This document shows, piece by piece, positions 44,228 to 54,082 of a stretch of DNA of 64,000 nucleotides; position 1 is the stretch's first letter; every line of letters begins with the position of its first letter. The notes below the pieces were generated by a model, which was not told where the DNA came from, ran no database searches, and worked only from the letters and a program-made list of their open reading frames with translations. The stretch is taken from assembly GCF_000447295.1 (NCBI RefSeq), contig NZ_KE650771.1, forward strand, positions 3,778,403-3,842,402, written 5' to 3'. This DNA comes from Fischerella sp. PCC 9431 (GTDB lineage Bacteria; Cyanobacteriota; Cyanobacteriia; Cyanobacteriales; Nostocaceae). Both the position numbers and the translations under genes were made by a program.

Positions 44228-46417
44228 ATGACCCCACCGATTGTTAAGCGCTATTTGATAGCTTTTGAGAAGTATAAGTGGATTGGTTTAGCCAGTTTCA
44301 CTTTAGTTGTAGTTGGTGCAACGGTGGTCGCTATACAACCAGAACCACCAGCTAGTTATATTACAGATGCTGCACTCACTTACTCCAGTCCTCCGGTTTT
44401 ATTTTCTGTGACTGGCGGTGAAATTCAGCAGCAAGGTCAAGAATTAACCCAAGAAATTTTGCTTTCAGACCAAATCATTGAGGCTGTGGCAACGAAAGTC
44501 AATGTCAAACCGAAACAAATTGGTAGAAATATTGCTTTGACTGTACCGGAAAAAAGTAAGCCAGGAGAAGCACCAGCCTCTACACTCATTGAAATAAAAT
44601 ATAAAGACTCTAACGAAAAGCGTGCTAAACAAACAGTACAGCTGTTGATGGAAGCCATGATTAAGTTGAGTGGTGAAATCAATACCAGGCGATTAAATGC
44701 AATTATCAAGAAAATCAATGAACGTTCACCACAAATTAAACAAGATTTGCAATTAGCGGAGAAAAAACTAGAACAATACGATCGCATTGAAGGCCCAGCA
44801 TTAATAGCTGCGGAAAATGGTAGTTTGTTGAATGCAATTACCAGCAGTCAAAATCAGCAACGACAAATTCAATTGACGCTAACTGGAGTCGATGCTCAAG
44901 TTCGCAGTTTACAGAAAAAATTGGGTTTAAATGTTAACCAAGCTTATGTTTCCTCAGCTTTAAGTGCTGATCCAATTATTGCCAGCTTGCGATCGCAAAT
45001 CTATCAAGTCGAAAGCCAAATGGGAGTCCTCGCCAAACAAGGTGCGCGTCCGGAATTACCCCAAATGGTACAATTGCAGCGTCAAAAAGATGCTTACGAA
45101 CAATTGATACAACAACGAGCCGTTGAAGTTGTCGGTGGTGGAGGTGGGACGGCTCCCCTTGCTGCTTCAGTTACAGATGTTCGTTCCCAAAGTAACTTAG
45201 ACCCCGCGCGTCAGCAACTTGCTAATCAGCTAGTAGCTTTACAAACTCAGTACGAAACATTACGCCAACAGCTAGTTTCTTTGTCGCAAGAGGAAGCACG
45301 ACTGCGACAAGCATATGCTTTGATACCGAATAAACAACTAGAGCGATCGCGTTTAGAACAAGAGTTAGCACTCAAAAAAGCCATCTTCGACAAGATGCAA
45401 GCGAAACTTATTGATGCTCAAGCAGCAGAAGCAGAAACCGTAAGTAGTCTGAGTATCGCAAGAGTTCCTGTGGTGACTGCTGATGTCAAACCCCCGAAAA
45501 GTGTACCAGCTACCCTAGCGATTGGTGGTGTTTTCGGATTAATAGTTGGTGGTGGAGTGATATTTTTATTAGGCTCACTCGAAGGTACTTTCAAAACCAA
45601 AGAAGATATCCGCAATCATCTCAAACAGCGAGAAGTCGCTGTACTGGGAGAGTTACCTTTAATGCCAGTAGAGGACTTGTCACCAGAGGAAGTACCAACT
45701 ATACTTTCTGTTTATTCCCCGTATTTAGAATACTATGAGAAGTTGCGTAGCAATTTACGTCGCTTCGGCAGTAAAAATTTAAAAGTAATATTAGTTACTA
45801 GTATTAGCAGCAGTGAAGGTAAAACTACCACTGCTTTCAACTTGGGTATAGCTTCCGCTCGTGCTGGCAAGCGTACCTTAATTATGGAAACAGATTTGCG
45901 ATCGCCTTCTCGTAGTCCATCGCTGAAAGTGAGTATTGACCCTAATGCGAATATTGAACCCCTACGCTACTACGGCAGCTTGAGCGAGTGTATCCGCTTA
46001 GTTCCTGATGTTGAAAATTTATACATTGTTCCTAGTGCCGGGGCTGTACCTCAACCTGCCGCCATCCTTGAATCGAGTGAATTTCGGCGTTTAATCGAAG
46101 ATGCCCGTGAACGCTATGATTTAGTGATTATAGACACTAACTCCATCAGTTTATCTAACGATGCTTTATTAATTCAACCTTACAGCGACGGTATTATCCT
46201 AGTCACCCGACCACACCATACACAAGAAAATATGCTCGGTGAAGTTATAGATGAATTGGTGGAATCAGAATTAGGATTAGTGGGAGCAGTAATCAACGGT
46301 GCTGATATCTTCGTACCTCAGCCTCAACTCAGGGAATCAGTTTCTTCATCTGCGGAAGAATCAAAAGAAAAAGCAGAAGTGTCTGCTGGGACTATGCAAC
46401 CCACATTCCGCAGGTAA
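44228..46417 (+). CDS. Wzc-like chain-length determinant with BY-kinase domain
   Basis: A protein of 729 residues. Residues 1-35 hold the first membrane segment (WIGLASFTLVVVGATVVAI). A Wzz-type periplasmic domain with long coiled coil runs to about 415. The second membrane helix is at about 420-445 (PATLAIGGVFGLIVGGGVIFLLG). The C-terminal ATPase has a Walker A in SISSSEGKTTTAF (about 530), Walker A' in LIMETDLRSPSRSP and Walker B in LVIIDTNSI. It lacks a C-terminal Tyr cluster. An IS element entered the final codons: the last residues PTFRR come from the IS terminal repeat. Without the IS the frame would end MQN then stop. Confidence 0.85.
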   Translation: MTPPIVKRYLIAFEKYKWIGLASFTLVVVGATVVAIQPEPPASYITDAALTYSSPPVLFSVTGGEIQQQGQELTQEILLSDQIIEAVATKVNVKPKQIGRNIALTVPEKSKPGEAPASTLIEIKYKDSNEKRAKQTVQLLMEAMIKLSGEINTRRLNAIIKKINERSPQIKQDLQLAEKKLEQYDRIEGPALIAAENGSLLNAITSSQNQQRQIQLTLTGVDAQVRSLQKKLGLNVNQAYVSSALSADPIIASLRSQIYQVESQMGVLAKQGARPELPQMVQLQRQKDAYEQLIQQRAVEVVGGGGGTAPLAASVTDVRSQSNLDPARQQLANQLVALQTQYETLRQQLVSLSQEEARLRQAYALIPNKQLERSRLEQELALKKAIFDKMQAKLIDAQAAEAETVSSLSIARVPVVTADVKPPKSVPATLAIGGVFGLIVGGGVIFLLGSLEGTFKTKEDIRNHLKQREVAVLGELPLMPVEDLSPEEVPTILSVYSPYLEYYEKLRSNLRRFGSKNLKVILVTSISSSEGKTTTAFNLGIASARAGKRTLIMETDLRSPSRSPSLKVSIDPNANIEPLRYYGSLSECIRLVPDVENLYIVPSAGAVPQPAAILESSEFRRLIEDARERYDLVIIDTNSISLSNDALLIQPYSDGIILVTRPHHTQENMLGEVIDELVESELGLVGAVINGADIFVPQPQLRESVSSSAEESKEKAEVSAGTMQPTFRR

Positions 46418-47977
46418 GAGAGGAGATCAATGGTATTTTTGATGAATGACACCATCAGTATCAGAGATAAGAGTACAAGATATTGACCACTGCGGGATAG
46501 TGGCAGGGATAATAGACCAAATGTGTTTGGTAGAACAAATCAACCAAATACTAGGAACACACCAGCAAGAAATAGTTAGCCCAGGTCAAGCAGTCAAAGC
46601 GATGATTCTCAACGGGTTGGGGCTGTTAAGTGCGCCATTATACTTATTTGAAAAGTTTTTTGTTGGCAAAGCCACAGAACATTTACTAGGGGAAGGTATA
46701 AAACCAGAACACTTAAATGATGACCGATTGGGCAGAGTCTTGGACAAACTGTGAATATGCAAACAAATCAACAGGAACTGAACCATCACCAGGACACATA
46801 GAAATTACAAAAGGATACTCAAGAGATCACCGACCAGACCTCAAACAGTTTATTGTAGATTTGATGTGCAGTGGGGATGGGGATATTCCTCTGTACCTAA
46901 GAGTTGCAGATGGTAACGAAGCCGACTCGGCAATGTTTGCTAAAATTCTCCAAGAATTTCATCAACAATGGGAAATAGATGCGCTATTTGTGGCGGATGC
47001 AGCATTGTATAGCCAAGACAATATCAAACAAATGGATTCTTTGCGATGGCTATCACGAGTTCCAGCAACACTGACGACAGCCCAATTGCTATTGGAGAAT
47101 ATGAGTCAGGAAGCTTTTGTGAAGAGTGCGGTAACAGGCTATAGGATAGCAGAGTATTGCTGCGATTACGGTGGGGTCAAACAGCGTTGGCTGGTGGTAG
47201 AAAGTGAAGCTCGCATGGAGTCTGATTTCAAGCAACTCGAAAAACGTCTTATCAAGCAACTAGAGCAAGTACAATCTCAACTACGGCAGTTATCACAACA
47301 AGAATTTGCCTGTGCCGCAGATGCGATAAAAGCAGCAGAGCGTTTTGAGACTCAGCAACGCTTTCATCAACTTGCCCATTTGGAAGTTATCGAACACAAA
47401 CGCCATGCCAAATCGGGCAGACCGCGCAAAGATGCTCAACCACGACAGTCTTATTATCAAATTCGCGCTACTGTTGTCGCTGACGAGGTAGCCATTGCTA
47501 CTGAAAAACAACGTGCCGGGCGGTTTATTCTGGCTACTAATCTCCTCAATGCTGACGAATTTAGCAATGATGACTTACTTCAAGAATACAAAGCCCAGCA
47601 ATCGACTGAGCGCGGTTTTCGTTTTCTCAAAGACCCTTTATTTTTTACCAGTAGCGTTTTCCTTAACTCTCCAGAACGAGTTGCCGCTTTAGCAATGGTC
47701 ATGGGTCTGTGTTTATTAGTTTACAGCTTGGGACAACGGGCTTTACGCCAAGCTCTTGCTCAAGCAAAACAGACTATCAACAATCAGTTGGGTAAACCGA
47801 CTGCATCTCCTACGATGCGATGGGTGTTTCAATGTTTCATGTCGATTCATCTAGTTACGCTCTCCGGCTTTCAGTACATTGCTAATCTTACTGATGAGCG
47901 TCGATGGATTCTCCAATTTTTTGGTGCGCCTTGCCGAAAATATTATCTCCTTACCTGATGCACCTGCGGAATGTGGG
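46400..47977 (+). mobile_element. IS1634-like insertion sequence, 1578 bp
   Basis: The ends are perfect 16-bp inverted repeats: CCCACATTCCGCAGGT at 46400-46415 and its complement at 47962-47977. They are flanked by a 6-bp target duplication ATGCAA (46394-46399 and 47978-47983). The transposase (46446-47958) is in two frames. The intact TSD shows a single insertion event without flanking rearrangement. The left end lies inside the last codons of the wzc-like gene. Confidence 0.9.
46446..47958 (+). pseudogene. IS1634-type DDE transposase, broken by internal deletion
   Basis: Part 1 (46446-46754) is a DUF4277-type N-terminus ending DRLGRVLDKL then stop. Part 2 (from about 46717 in another frame, real homology from about 46790: IEITKGYSRDHRPDLKQF) continues to the C-terminus, with VADAALYS and ERGFRFLKDP. 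The stretch between, which normally carries the first catalytic Asp (LHLDxTS), is missing. The element should therefore not encode an active enzyme and could move only if helped in trans. Confidence 0.85.
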
Positions 47978-48010
47978 ATGCAAAATTAGGTGTTACACAA
48001 AGTATTTTTG

Positions 48011-48044
48011 TAGGGTGTGTTGTCGCGAAGCGCAACGCACCCTA
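48011..48044. repeat. Dispersed hairpin TAGGGTG...CACCCTA
   Basis: Imperfect 12-bp arms TAGGGTGTGTTG and CAACGCACCCTA flank a TCGCGAAGCG loop. It lies between the IS and the MEKHLA gene. The family is widespread in Nostocales; it may end transcription of the convergent units. Confidence 0.65.
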
Positions 48045-48065
48045 GTGGCTACGAGATTTTAATTT

Positions 48066-48542
48066 TCAGAGTATAAATTCATAATTAGAATAAACAGCAG
48101 CTTGACCACAATACTGATCATTTTCATCCAATAAATTCCACAAAATACCATCTTTAATTGAAAAACGTTTACCAGTGCTGGTAATCCGAACACCAGAAAA
48201 ATCACTAAAGCCTTTAGTTGTCGTTTCCGCTAACAACCGATTACGCTCCTCTTGTACAACTTCTTCAGCCGTTTTCCGTGATGGCATTTTAGTAAAATCC
48301 TGCCACGAAAGCTCCCATAATTGCAAGGCTCTTTGATTTCCGTAGTTAAAAATTGGGTCTGGTTCAGTACCGTGAGAAACTAAAGCAAAAGGTGCTGCAA
48401 ATAGTGCTTGGGCTATCTCTTGTACAGAACCATTAACATCTAGTAGAGAACGTCCTGTCCAATACTCAAAACTACGTAATATACGCAAGCTGTGGTGAAT
48501 CACAGCCTCTTGCTGCCAAGGAAGTTGGATGTTATTGGTCAT
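48066..48542 (-). CDS. MEKHLA-domain protein
   Basis: 158 residues from ATG 48542; the in-frame ATG at 48575 adds 11 residues encoded by an AAGATCCAAAATC-type repeat and is rejected. The MEKHLA pattern is seen in ALFAAPFALVSHGTEPDPIF, YGNQRALQLWELSW, and the C-terminal RFSIKDGILWNLLDENDQYCGQA (shown here in parts). MEKHLA domains are PAS-related and may bind a small ligand. There is no partner gene. Its role is unknown. Confidence 0.7.
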   Translation of the reverse strand: MTNNIQLPWQQEAVIHHSLRILRSFEYWTGRSLLDVNGSVQEIAQALFAAPFALVSHGTEPDPIFNYGNQRALQLWELSWQDFTKMPSRKTAEEVVQEERNRLLAETTTKGFSDFSGVRITSTGKRFSIKDGILWNLLDENDQYCGQAAVYSNYEFIL

Positions 48543-48800
48543 TCGATTTTGGATCTTGGATCTTATATCTTGCACCTAGTCCTAAATTAAAATTTGGGCT
48601 GAAAGCTAAAGTTGGTTTAAAAACGGACTGACTCAGGTTTTAACTCATTTTAATAAGTTTAACCTTTGAGCCAATTACGTCAAAATAAATGAAGATGAAC
48701 CTAACTATGTTACAAAAACTCAACATGCTTGAAACTCTTATCAATGAATGACAAATGACGACCTCAACTGATTAACTTTATTTGTAGCGAGTTACTTAAT

Positions 48801-49256
48801 ATGAATCAAACTATATTTCATCTTGCTTTTCCTGTTACCGACATTGCCCAAGCAAAAGCATACTATGTCGATGGTTTAGGCTGTATTCCTGGTCGGGAAA
48901 ATCGCCATGCTCTTATTCTCAATCTTTACGGTCATCAATTGGTGGCTCATGTCACCAAAGAACCGTTGACACCCCAACGCGGTATTTATCCTAGACATTT
49001 TGGATTAGTTTTTACTTCAGAAGACGATTGGAAATCTTTACTGTTGAGAGCGCAACAGTATCAGCTAATGTTTAGAGAAGAACCCAAGCATCGTTTTGTT
49101 GGTACTCCTTTGGAACATTCCACTTTTTTTTTAGAAGACCCGTTTTATAACTTAATGGAATTTAAGTATTATCGTGATTTTGAAGCAATTTTTGGGAATG
49201 CGGAGTATCAACAAATTGGTGAGCCTCACCTATTCCCGCAAGGAGGCTCACACTGA
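48801..49256 (+). CDS. VOC-family (glyoxalase/dioxygenase-fold) protein
   Basis: A protein of 151 residues. FHLAFPVTDIAQAKAYYVDGLG is the start of a VOC module; RHFGLVFTSEDDW and FFLEDPFYNLMEFKYY give the remaining metal-ligand pattern (His, Glu). The start ATG is at 48801. Its TGA stop lies inside the left-end hairpin of the adjacent TnpB element, so the last residues may have been altered by that insertion. The substrate is unknown. Confidence 0.75.
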   Translation: MNQTIFHLAFPVTDIAQAKAYYVDGLGCIPGRENRHALILNLYGHQLVAHVTKEPLTPQRGIYPRHFGLVFTSEDDWKSLLLRAQQYQLMFREEPKHRFVGTPLEHSTFFLEDPFYNLMEFKYYRDFEAIFGNAEYQQIGEPHLFPQGGSH

Positions 49257-50640
49257 ACCCGATAGGTCAGTGTTGAGAGGAATTGCGGGGTAAAAACGAA
49301 AACCCCTTGACTGAATTAAACCGCAGGTTTGACAGGGAGAGGGGTAGTTGAGTTTTTACCAATAAATCTTTGATACAAGACGACTCTTTTGATGTATTGT
49401 ACTCATATGTGATTAGGTCGAAATCATGGAACAAGTATTGACACTGGTTTGTAAACTCAACCCCACTCCAAAACAGGCAGAAGAAATCGAACTGGTACTG
49501 AAGGCTTTTGCTGATGCGTGTAACTACGCCAACCAAAAAGTTAAGACACAGATAACCAGTAAGACGACAATTCAGAATATGGTCTATAACGAGATTCGTG
49601 CTTTATTTGGGTTGAGCGCAAATTTAGCTGTTCGTGCTTGTGCCAAAGTTGGAGCTAATCGCAAAACTGCCAAACAAAAAGACAATCCAGTTAAAAGATT
49701 CAAGCCAACATCAGCTGATTATGATGCCAGGATTTTCTCATTTAGAGAGAAAGACTGGACTGTTAGCTTGACTTTGATGAATGGTAGAGAACATATCAAA
49801 ATTGATGCTGGTAATTATCAAAGAGGTAAATTAAAAGGTAGGAAGCCAACATCAGCACAGTTATGTAAACATCGTGATGGCAACTATTACATCCACATCC
49901 AAATCAAGGATGAACCACCAGCACCAATTAAATCGTCGGACGTAATTGGTGTTGATTTTGGTCGCAGAGATATTGCTGTAACTAGCAATGGTGATAAGTG
50001 GGATGGAAAGCAAATCAACGATGTTAGAGACAAGTTTTCTAGAGTCAGGACTTCTCTCCAAAAGAAAGTCACGAAAGGCACAAGGTCTACTCGCCGCAGG
50101 GCAAGGCAGATATTGAAACGGCTGTCGGGCAAGGAGAGAAGATTTCAACAATGGTCAAACCACAACATTAGCAAGTCCATAATTCAGAACGCATTGAAAA
50201 ATAATGCAACAATAGCAATTGAAGACTTAACAGGTATTCGTGAAAGAACTAATCAAAAGCCAAGAAATAAAACAGAACGTAGACGTTCAAATTCTTGGTC
50301 TTTTTATCAATTAAGGTCTTTTTTGGAATACAAAGGTGTCCAATTTGGAGTGGAAGTAATTGCTGTTTCTCCAGCTTGGACAAGTCAAACTTGCTATCAA
50401 TGCTTACATATTGGACTGCGTTCTGACAAGAGTTTCAAATGTACAAATAAGACTTGTTCTTGGAGTGGTGACGCTGATTTTAATGGAGCAAAAAATATTG
50501 CTGCTATTGGGGTGACTTTTGTAAACTCGCCCAGAGGCTCGAACTGTCTATGCTGTACTTTGTGTGTGGATAGTTCAGGGCTACTAAAAGCCTACACTGT
50601 ACCGCAAGGTCAGTGTAGGTAGTTTACTAGTACTTCTAGT
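49250..50640 (+). mobile_element. IS605/IS1341-type element with tnpB only
   Basis: A left hairpin CACTGAACC-cgata-GGTCAGTG (49251-49272) and a right hairpin CCTACACTG-tACC-gcaa-GGT-CAGTGTAGG (50591-50619) share the CACTG-ACC/GGT-CAGTG stem, as expected of subterminal hairpins in single-strand-transposing elements. No TnpA gene is present. The right hairpin lies within the last codons of tnpB, where the guide (omega) RNA of this family typically ends. The exact ends cannot be fixed by eye. Confidence 0.7.
49426..50622 (+). CDS. tnpB: TnpB RNA-guided nuclease
   Basis: A protein of 398 residues, of normal length. RuvC-like triad: Asp in VIGVDFGRRDIAV (about residue 170), Glu in IAIEDLTGIRERT (about 268) and Asp in SGDADFNGAKNIA (about 352). 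A four-Cys zinc ribbon lies between (CYQC ... CTNKTC). The N-terminal OrfB helical domain begins MEQVLTLVCKLNPTPKQAEE. All key residues are present, so it may be active. There is no adjacent tnpA. The last 25 codons probably double as the scaffold of the guide RNA. Confidence 0.85.
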   Translation: MEQVLTLVCKLNPTPKQAEEIELVLKAFADACNYANQKVKTQITSKTTIQNMVYNEIRALFGLSANLAVRACAKVGANRKTAKQKDNPVKRFKPTSADYDARIFSFREKDWTVSLTLMNGREHIKIDAGNYQRGKLKGRKPTSAQLCKHRDGNYYIHIQIKDEPPAPIKSSDVIGVDFGRRDIAVTSNGDKWDGKQINDVRDKFSRVRTSLQKKVTKGTRSTRRRARQILKRLSGKERRFQQWSNHNISKSIIQNALKNNATIAIEDLTGIRERTNQKPRNKTERRRSNSWSFYQLRSFLEYKGVQFGVEVIAVSPAWTSQTCYQCLHIGLRSDKSFKCTNKTCSWSGDADFNGAKNIAAIGVTFVNSPRGSNCLCCTLCVDSSGLLKAYTVPQGQCR

Positions 50641-50797
50641 AATCTCAAAAATCCTTTTTTCTTCCGTACTGTTCCTAGCGATCGCATTACTGCCCAAAAA
50701 AAAAGCAAATCTTATTGGCACTCTTGAAGTGATGACAACATGCGAGTGCCAATTCCAACACTAATTTATCAACATTTACACAGTAGCCCAAACAGGA

Positions 50798-51541
50798 TCA
50801 ATCGACTTTTGATGTAGAGACGCCTTCACTTGATTGAGGAACACTAGGCAACTCCAGGCAGTATCCAGCGCCATATACTGTTTTGATGTAACGGGGATGG
50901 CGAGGATCTGGTTCTAGTTTAGTTCGTAAGTGGCGAATGTGGACTCGAATGGTTTCAATATCATCATCTGGGTCGTATCCCCAAACTTCTCTAAGAATTT
51001 CACTTGGGGAAACAGTCTGGCCATGTCGCTGAAGTAAGCAGTGAAGCAACTCAAACTCTAGATGAGTCAGTTTGACTGTTTGATTAAACCATATTGCCTC
51101 AAACCGTTCAGGAACGAGGGTCAAAGGCCCATAGTTGAGAATTTCACTGTGCTTGGCAGCTTGGGGAATCCGGTCAGTACGTCGCAGTAAAGCACGCACC
51201 CGCGCCAGCATTTCCTCAACTTCAAACGGTTTAGTTAGGTAGTCATCCGCGCCAGCGTTAAAGCCTTCTACTTTATCCTGAGTCTGGCTGAGTGCTGTCA
51301 ACATCAACACAGGAATCTCGGCTGTACGCTCATCTCGCCGCAAGCGCTGACAAACAGTGAATCCGTCTACCCTGGGCAACATCAGATCGAGCATAATCAA
51401 GTCTGGCTGGAGTTGTAAAGCCAGCGCCTGACCCTTGATTCCATCTTCTGCTTGGCTGACGTCGTAGCCAGCCATCTCTAAGTTGACGGCAACTAACTCT
51501 GAAATTGCTGGGTCATCGTCTATGACTAGAATCCTCGGCAT
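50798..51541 (-). CDS. rpaA: RpaA-type OmpR response regulator
   Basis: A protein of 247 residues. The receiver has [21 protein letters not shown], the phospho-acceptor Asp in [12 protein letters not shown] (about residue 52) and Lys in [14 protein letters not shown]. The OmpR winged helix has [20 protein letters not shown] and [12 protein letters not shown]. The near-complete sequence pattern matches cyanobacterial RpaA, the circadian-output and phycobilisome-association regulator, rather than RpaB. It stands alone on the minus strand beside the TnpB element. Confidence 0.85.
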   Translation of the reverse strand: MPRILVIDDDPAISELVAVNLEMAGYDVSQAEDGIKGQALALQLQPDLIMLDLMLPRVDGFTVCQRLRRDERTAEIPVLMLTALSQTQDKVEGFNAGADDYLTKPFEVEEMLARVRALLRRTDRIPQAAKHSEILNYGPLTLVPERFEAIWFNQTVKLTHLEFELLHCLLQRHGQTVSPSEILREVWGYDPDDDIETIRVHIRHLRTKLEPDPRHPRYIKTVYGAGYCLELPSVPQSSEGVSTSKVD

Positions 51542-51750
51542 TATTAAAAAAATATTACTACTTATTAAGGATAAATAAGAACCTTTGGGAAATACAAAGA
51601 TTGCTTCATTAGATTATAAAAAATATTTTAAATCTAACATAAAGATTAAAATTCAAAGATTTTAAAAATAAGTCCAAGCTATACTAAATCCTAAAGCGAA
51701 TGTGTTACTGGTCATACAATCCACCATATTTTTTGCAAAACGGTGTAGCC

Positions 51751-52848
51751 ATGACTCTCTACACCGCCCTTTTTGCTGGGCGTAACTGGGAACAAACTAC
51801 GAAATGCCCAGAGCCGCCTTATAAGCAACATGTTTTTATCGGTGGACAAAGCGTACCAATTTTTGGTTGGGTAGCTATTCCTGAAAACGCCGGCGGTACG
51901 ATCATAGGAACATATGGTATTACAGGTGAGTTAGAGAATCAATGGTTTCTCAAACTGCTAGGACGTAAAGCCTACGCCCAAGGTTATGCGGTCGTATTAT
52001 TTGATTGGCGCGCTCACGGCAGGACAGCCCAATTATCGCCGATGTTGACCAGCGATGGCTTGTACGAAGGTGAAGATTTTATCCGCATCGCTGCGGCGGC
52101 TAAAGCTATGGGATGTCCGGGAAAGTTTTGGTTCACGGGATATTCTTTAGGGGGACAACTGGCGCTGTGGGCGGTGGGGGGAGTTGGAGGACAAGGAGGA
52201 CATGGGGGACATGGGGGACATGGGGGACATGGGGGACATGGGGGACATGGGGGACATGGGGGACATGGGGGAGAAAAGACTTCTGTATTTTTAGATTTGG
52301 ATTTGGAGAGTTTGGGTTTAGAAAAGGAAGAAATTGGTGGTGCGGCGGTGATTTGTCCAAGTCTGGATTCTCGACGATCGCTTTCATATTTAGTTAAGCA
52401 TCCCCTTGGTCGCTATATGGAAAAGGCGATCGCGCGTAATCTCAAAAAATTGGCGTGGCAAATTTATGACGCTCATCCTGGTAGTATTGACCCACAAGCG
52501 ATCGCACGGGTAAATAGTATCTGGAGTTTTGACGAAGAATTAGTCATCGAACGCTTGGGTTTTCCCTCCGTGGAAGCTTATTACGACACCAGCAGTGCTT
52601 TGCAGTTACTACCAAATCTGCAAAAACCAACTTTGATTATTTATGCTGAAGATGATCCTCTTTTTGATCCGGCGATCGTACCTGATTTACAATCAGCCTG
52701 TGCTGCTAATCCCATGATTAATTTGTTACTCACCCGCTATGGTGGTCATGTGGGTTATATCAGCAGTAAAGATTGTCAATACCAAGCACAAGATCCTGAT
52801 CCTTGGTGGGCATGGAATCGAATTTTAGAATGGGTTTGTAGTCTTTAG
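51751..52848 (+). CDS. Alpha/beta hydrolase with an in-frame Gly-Gly-His tract
   Basis: 365 residues from ATG 51751 (the ATG at 51700 is in frame, with an atypical CYWSYNPP start). Alpha/beta-hydrolase fold: FDWRAHGRTAQLSP, the nucleophile Ser in FTGYSLGGQ, Asp in EDDPLFDP and His in GGHVGYI. Directly after the nucleophile helix the DNA has about ten 9-bp units (GGACATGGG, reading Gly-His-Gly), an insertion that would extend the helix/loop next to the active site. Without it the protein resembles a typical cyanobacterial hydrolase of unknown substrate. The repeat raises the question of whether activity is kept. Confidence 0.75.
   Translation: MTLYTALFAGRNWEQTTKCPEPPYKQHVFIGGQSVPIFGWVAIPENAGGTIIGTYGITGELENQWFLKLLGRKAYAQGYAVVLFDWRAHGRTAQLSPMLTSDGLYEGEDFIRIAAAAKAMGCPGKFWFTGYSLGGQLALWAVGGVGGQGGHGGHGGHGGHGGHGGHGGHGGHGGEKTSVFLDLDLESLGLEKEEIGGAAVICPSLDSRRSLSYLVKHPLGRYMEKAIARNLKKLAWQIYDAHPGSIDPQAIARVNSIWSFDEELVIERLGFPSVEAYYDTSSALQLLPNLQKPTLIIYAEDDPLFDPAIVPDLQSACAANPMINLLLTRYGGHVGYISSKDCQYQAQDPDPWWAWNRILEWVCSL
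52171..52274 (+). repeat. 9-bp tandem repeat GGACATGGG within the hydrolase gene
   Basis: About ten copies of GGACATGGG, first degenerate (GGAGGACAA), inserted in frame. It is the same unit type as the repeats at 17570-17625 and 28488-28515. Confidence 0.9.
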
Positions 52849-52986
52849 TCCTCTATGAGCGCTTTAGTTGCCAGAAACTAGTAGTACACCAAGGCAATTT
52901 TGCTGAGTGTAAATATTCTCCCTTGTCCCCGTGTCACCGAGTCTGGAGCGTCAGTCTCCACCCGTCAATTTTGGGTTGGTCGAGTA

Positions 52987-53955
52987 CTAATCCCAAGAGC
53001 GATAAAATGTACTATCTTTCCAGATACTAGCAGTGCGTTGCTCAATTGCTGCAAGTTCGTTAGAAGTCAAGGGTTGAAAAGAACGTGCTGCTTTGACATT
53101 TTCTTCTAGCTGTTGCACGCTATCAGCAGAAATAATGCAACAATGAACTCCTGGTTGAGACAAACTATATCCTAAAGCTTGCTGTATATTTTTCAGACCA
53201 CCTGCTTGAAACAACTTCCCATAAGCAGGAACTTTCATCGCAATCACACCCAAGTTTTGTTGCTGCGCTAGAGGTAAAATTCCAGAAATAAACGGCTGTG
53301 AATGGTGTTTATCAACAGCATTCACAGGGATAAGAGTGGTGTGAAATTGAAAGCGAAGTAGTCCTTCGGCTATCACTTGTGGGTCACGGTGTCCGGTAAT
53401 ACCGACAAACCGCACAATTTTTTGCTGCATAGCTTCTTCTAACGCTTTAATAGCGCCAGATCCACTAAATAAAGTGTCAATTTCTTCTTGGTAAGAAACA
53501 TGATGCAGTTGCCACAAGTCAAGATAATCCGTCTTGAGGCGTTTCAGTGAACTTTCTAATTCTCGCCACGCTTCATCTCGGTCTCTTTTACCTGTCTTAG
53601 TAGCTAAAAACACTTTTTGGCGATAAGATGGCAGCACTTTGCCTAAATAATCTTCATTTGTCCCGTAGCTTGCAGCAGTATCGAAATAACGCACACCGAG
53701 TTCGAGTGCTTTTTCAATAATATTCAGAGCATCACTTTCTTTGTCCTGTTTGTCTAGTGGTGTTTTTGCACTTGCGCCTCCCAAACCGAAAATGGGAACT
53801 TTAACCCCTGTGCGTCCTAGCACCCGTTCTGGCATGAGGGCTGGTAATTTAGTAGCGTTGGAAGTATCTTTTTGCAAGGCATTTGCTCCTACAATACCAC
53901 CAGCAGCAGCCACACTGGTCACTAAGAAATTGCGCCGTGTTGTTTTTCCTACCAT
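52987..53955 (-). CDS. Aldo/keto reductase with a Tat signal
   Basis: A protein of 322 residues. The N-terminal TTRRNFLVTSVAAAGGIVG is a Tat signal peptide (RRNFL). The AKR barrel follows: FGLGGASAKTP, RYFDTAASYGTNEDYLG with catalytic Asp and Tyr, FLATKTGKRDRDE with Lys, and DYLDLWQLHHVS with His. The C-terminal region QPGVHCCIISADSVQQLEEN is typical. It is exported to the periplasm or thylakoid lumen by prediction, unusual for an AKR but known for some in bacteria. The substrate is unknown. It ends 138 bp from the hydrolase gene, convergent. Confidence 0.8.
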   Translation of the reverse strand: MVGKTTRRNFLVTSVAAAGGIVGANALQKDTSNATKLPALMPERVLGRTGVKVPIFGLGGASAKTPLDKQDKESDALNIIEKALELGVRYFDTAASYGTNEDYLGKVLPSYRQKVFLATKTGKRDRDEAWRELESSLKRLKTDYLDLWQLHHVSYQEEIDTLFSGSGAIKALEEAMQQKIVRFVGITGHRDPQVIAEGLLRFQFHTTLIPVNAVDKHHSQPFISGILPLAQQQNLGVIAMKVPAYGKLFQAGGLKNIQQALGYSLSQPGVHCCIISADSVQQLEENVKAARSFQPLTSNELAAIEQRTASIWKDSTFYRSWD

Positions 53956-54082
53956 AGTTTCCTGTTTCCCTGTTGGAAATAGAATCTGGGTTAAGAATTA
54001 GGAGATTAGGTTTATACAAATATACATATAAATCAAGCGATCGCTTTCCCAATTTACTAAGCGATCGCTCTTCATCCAAAAA

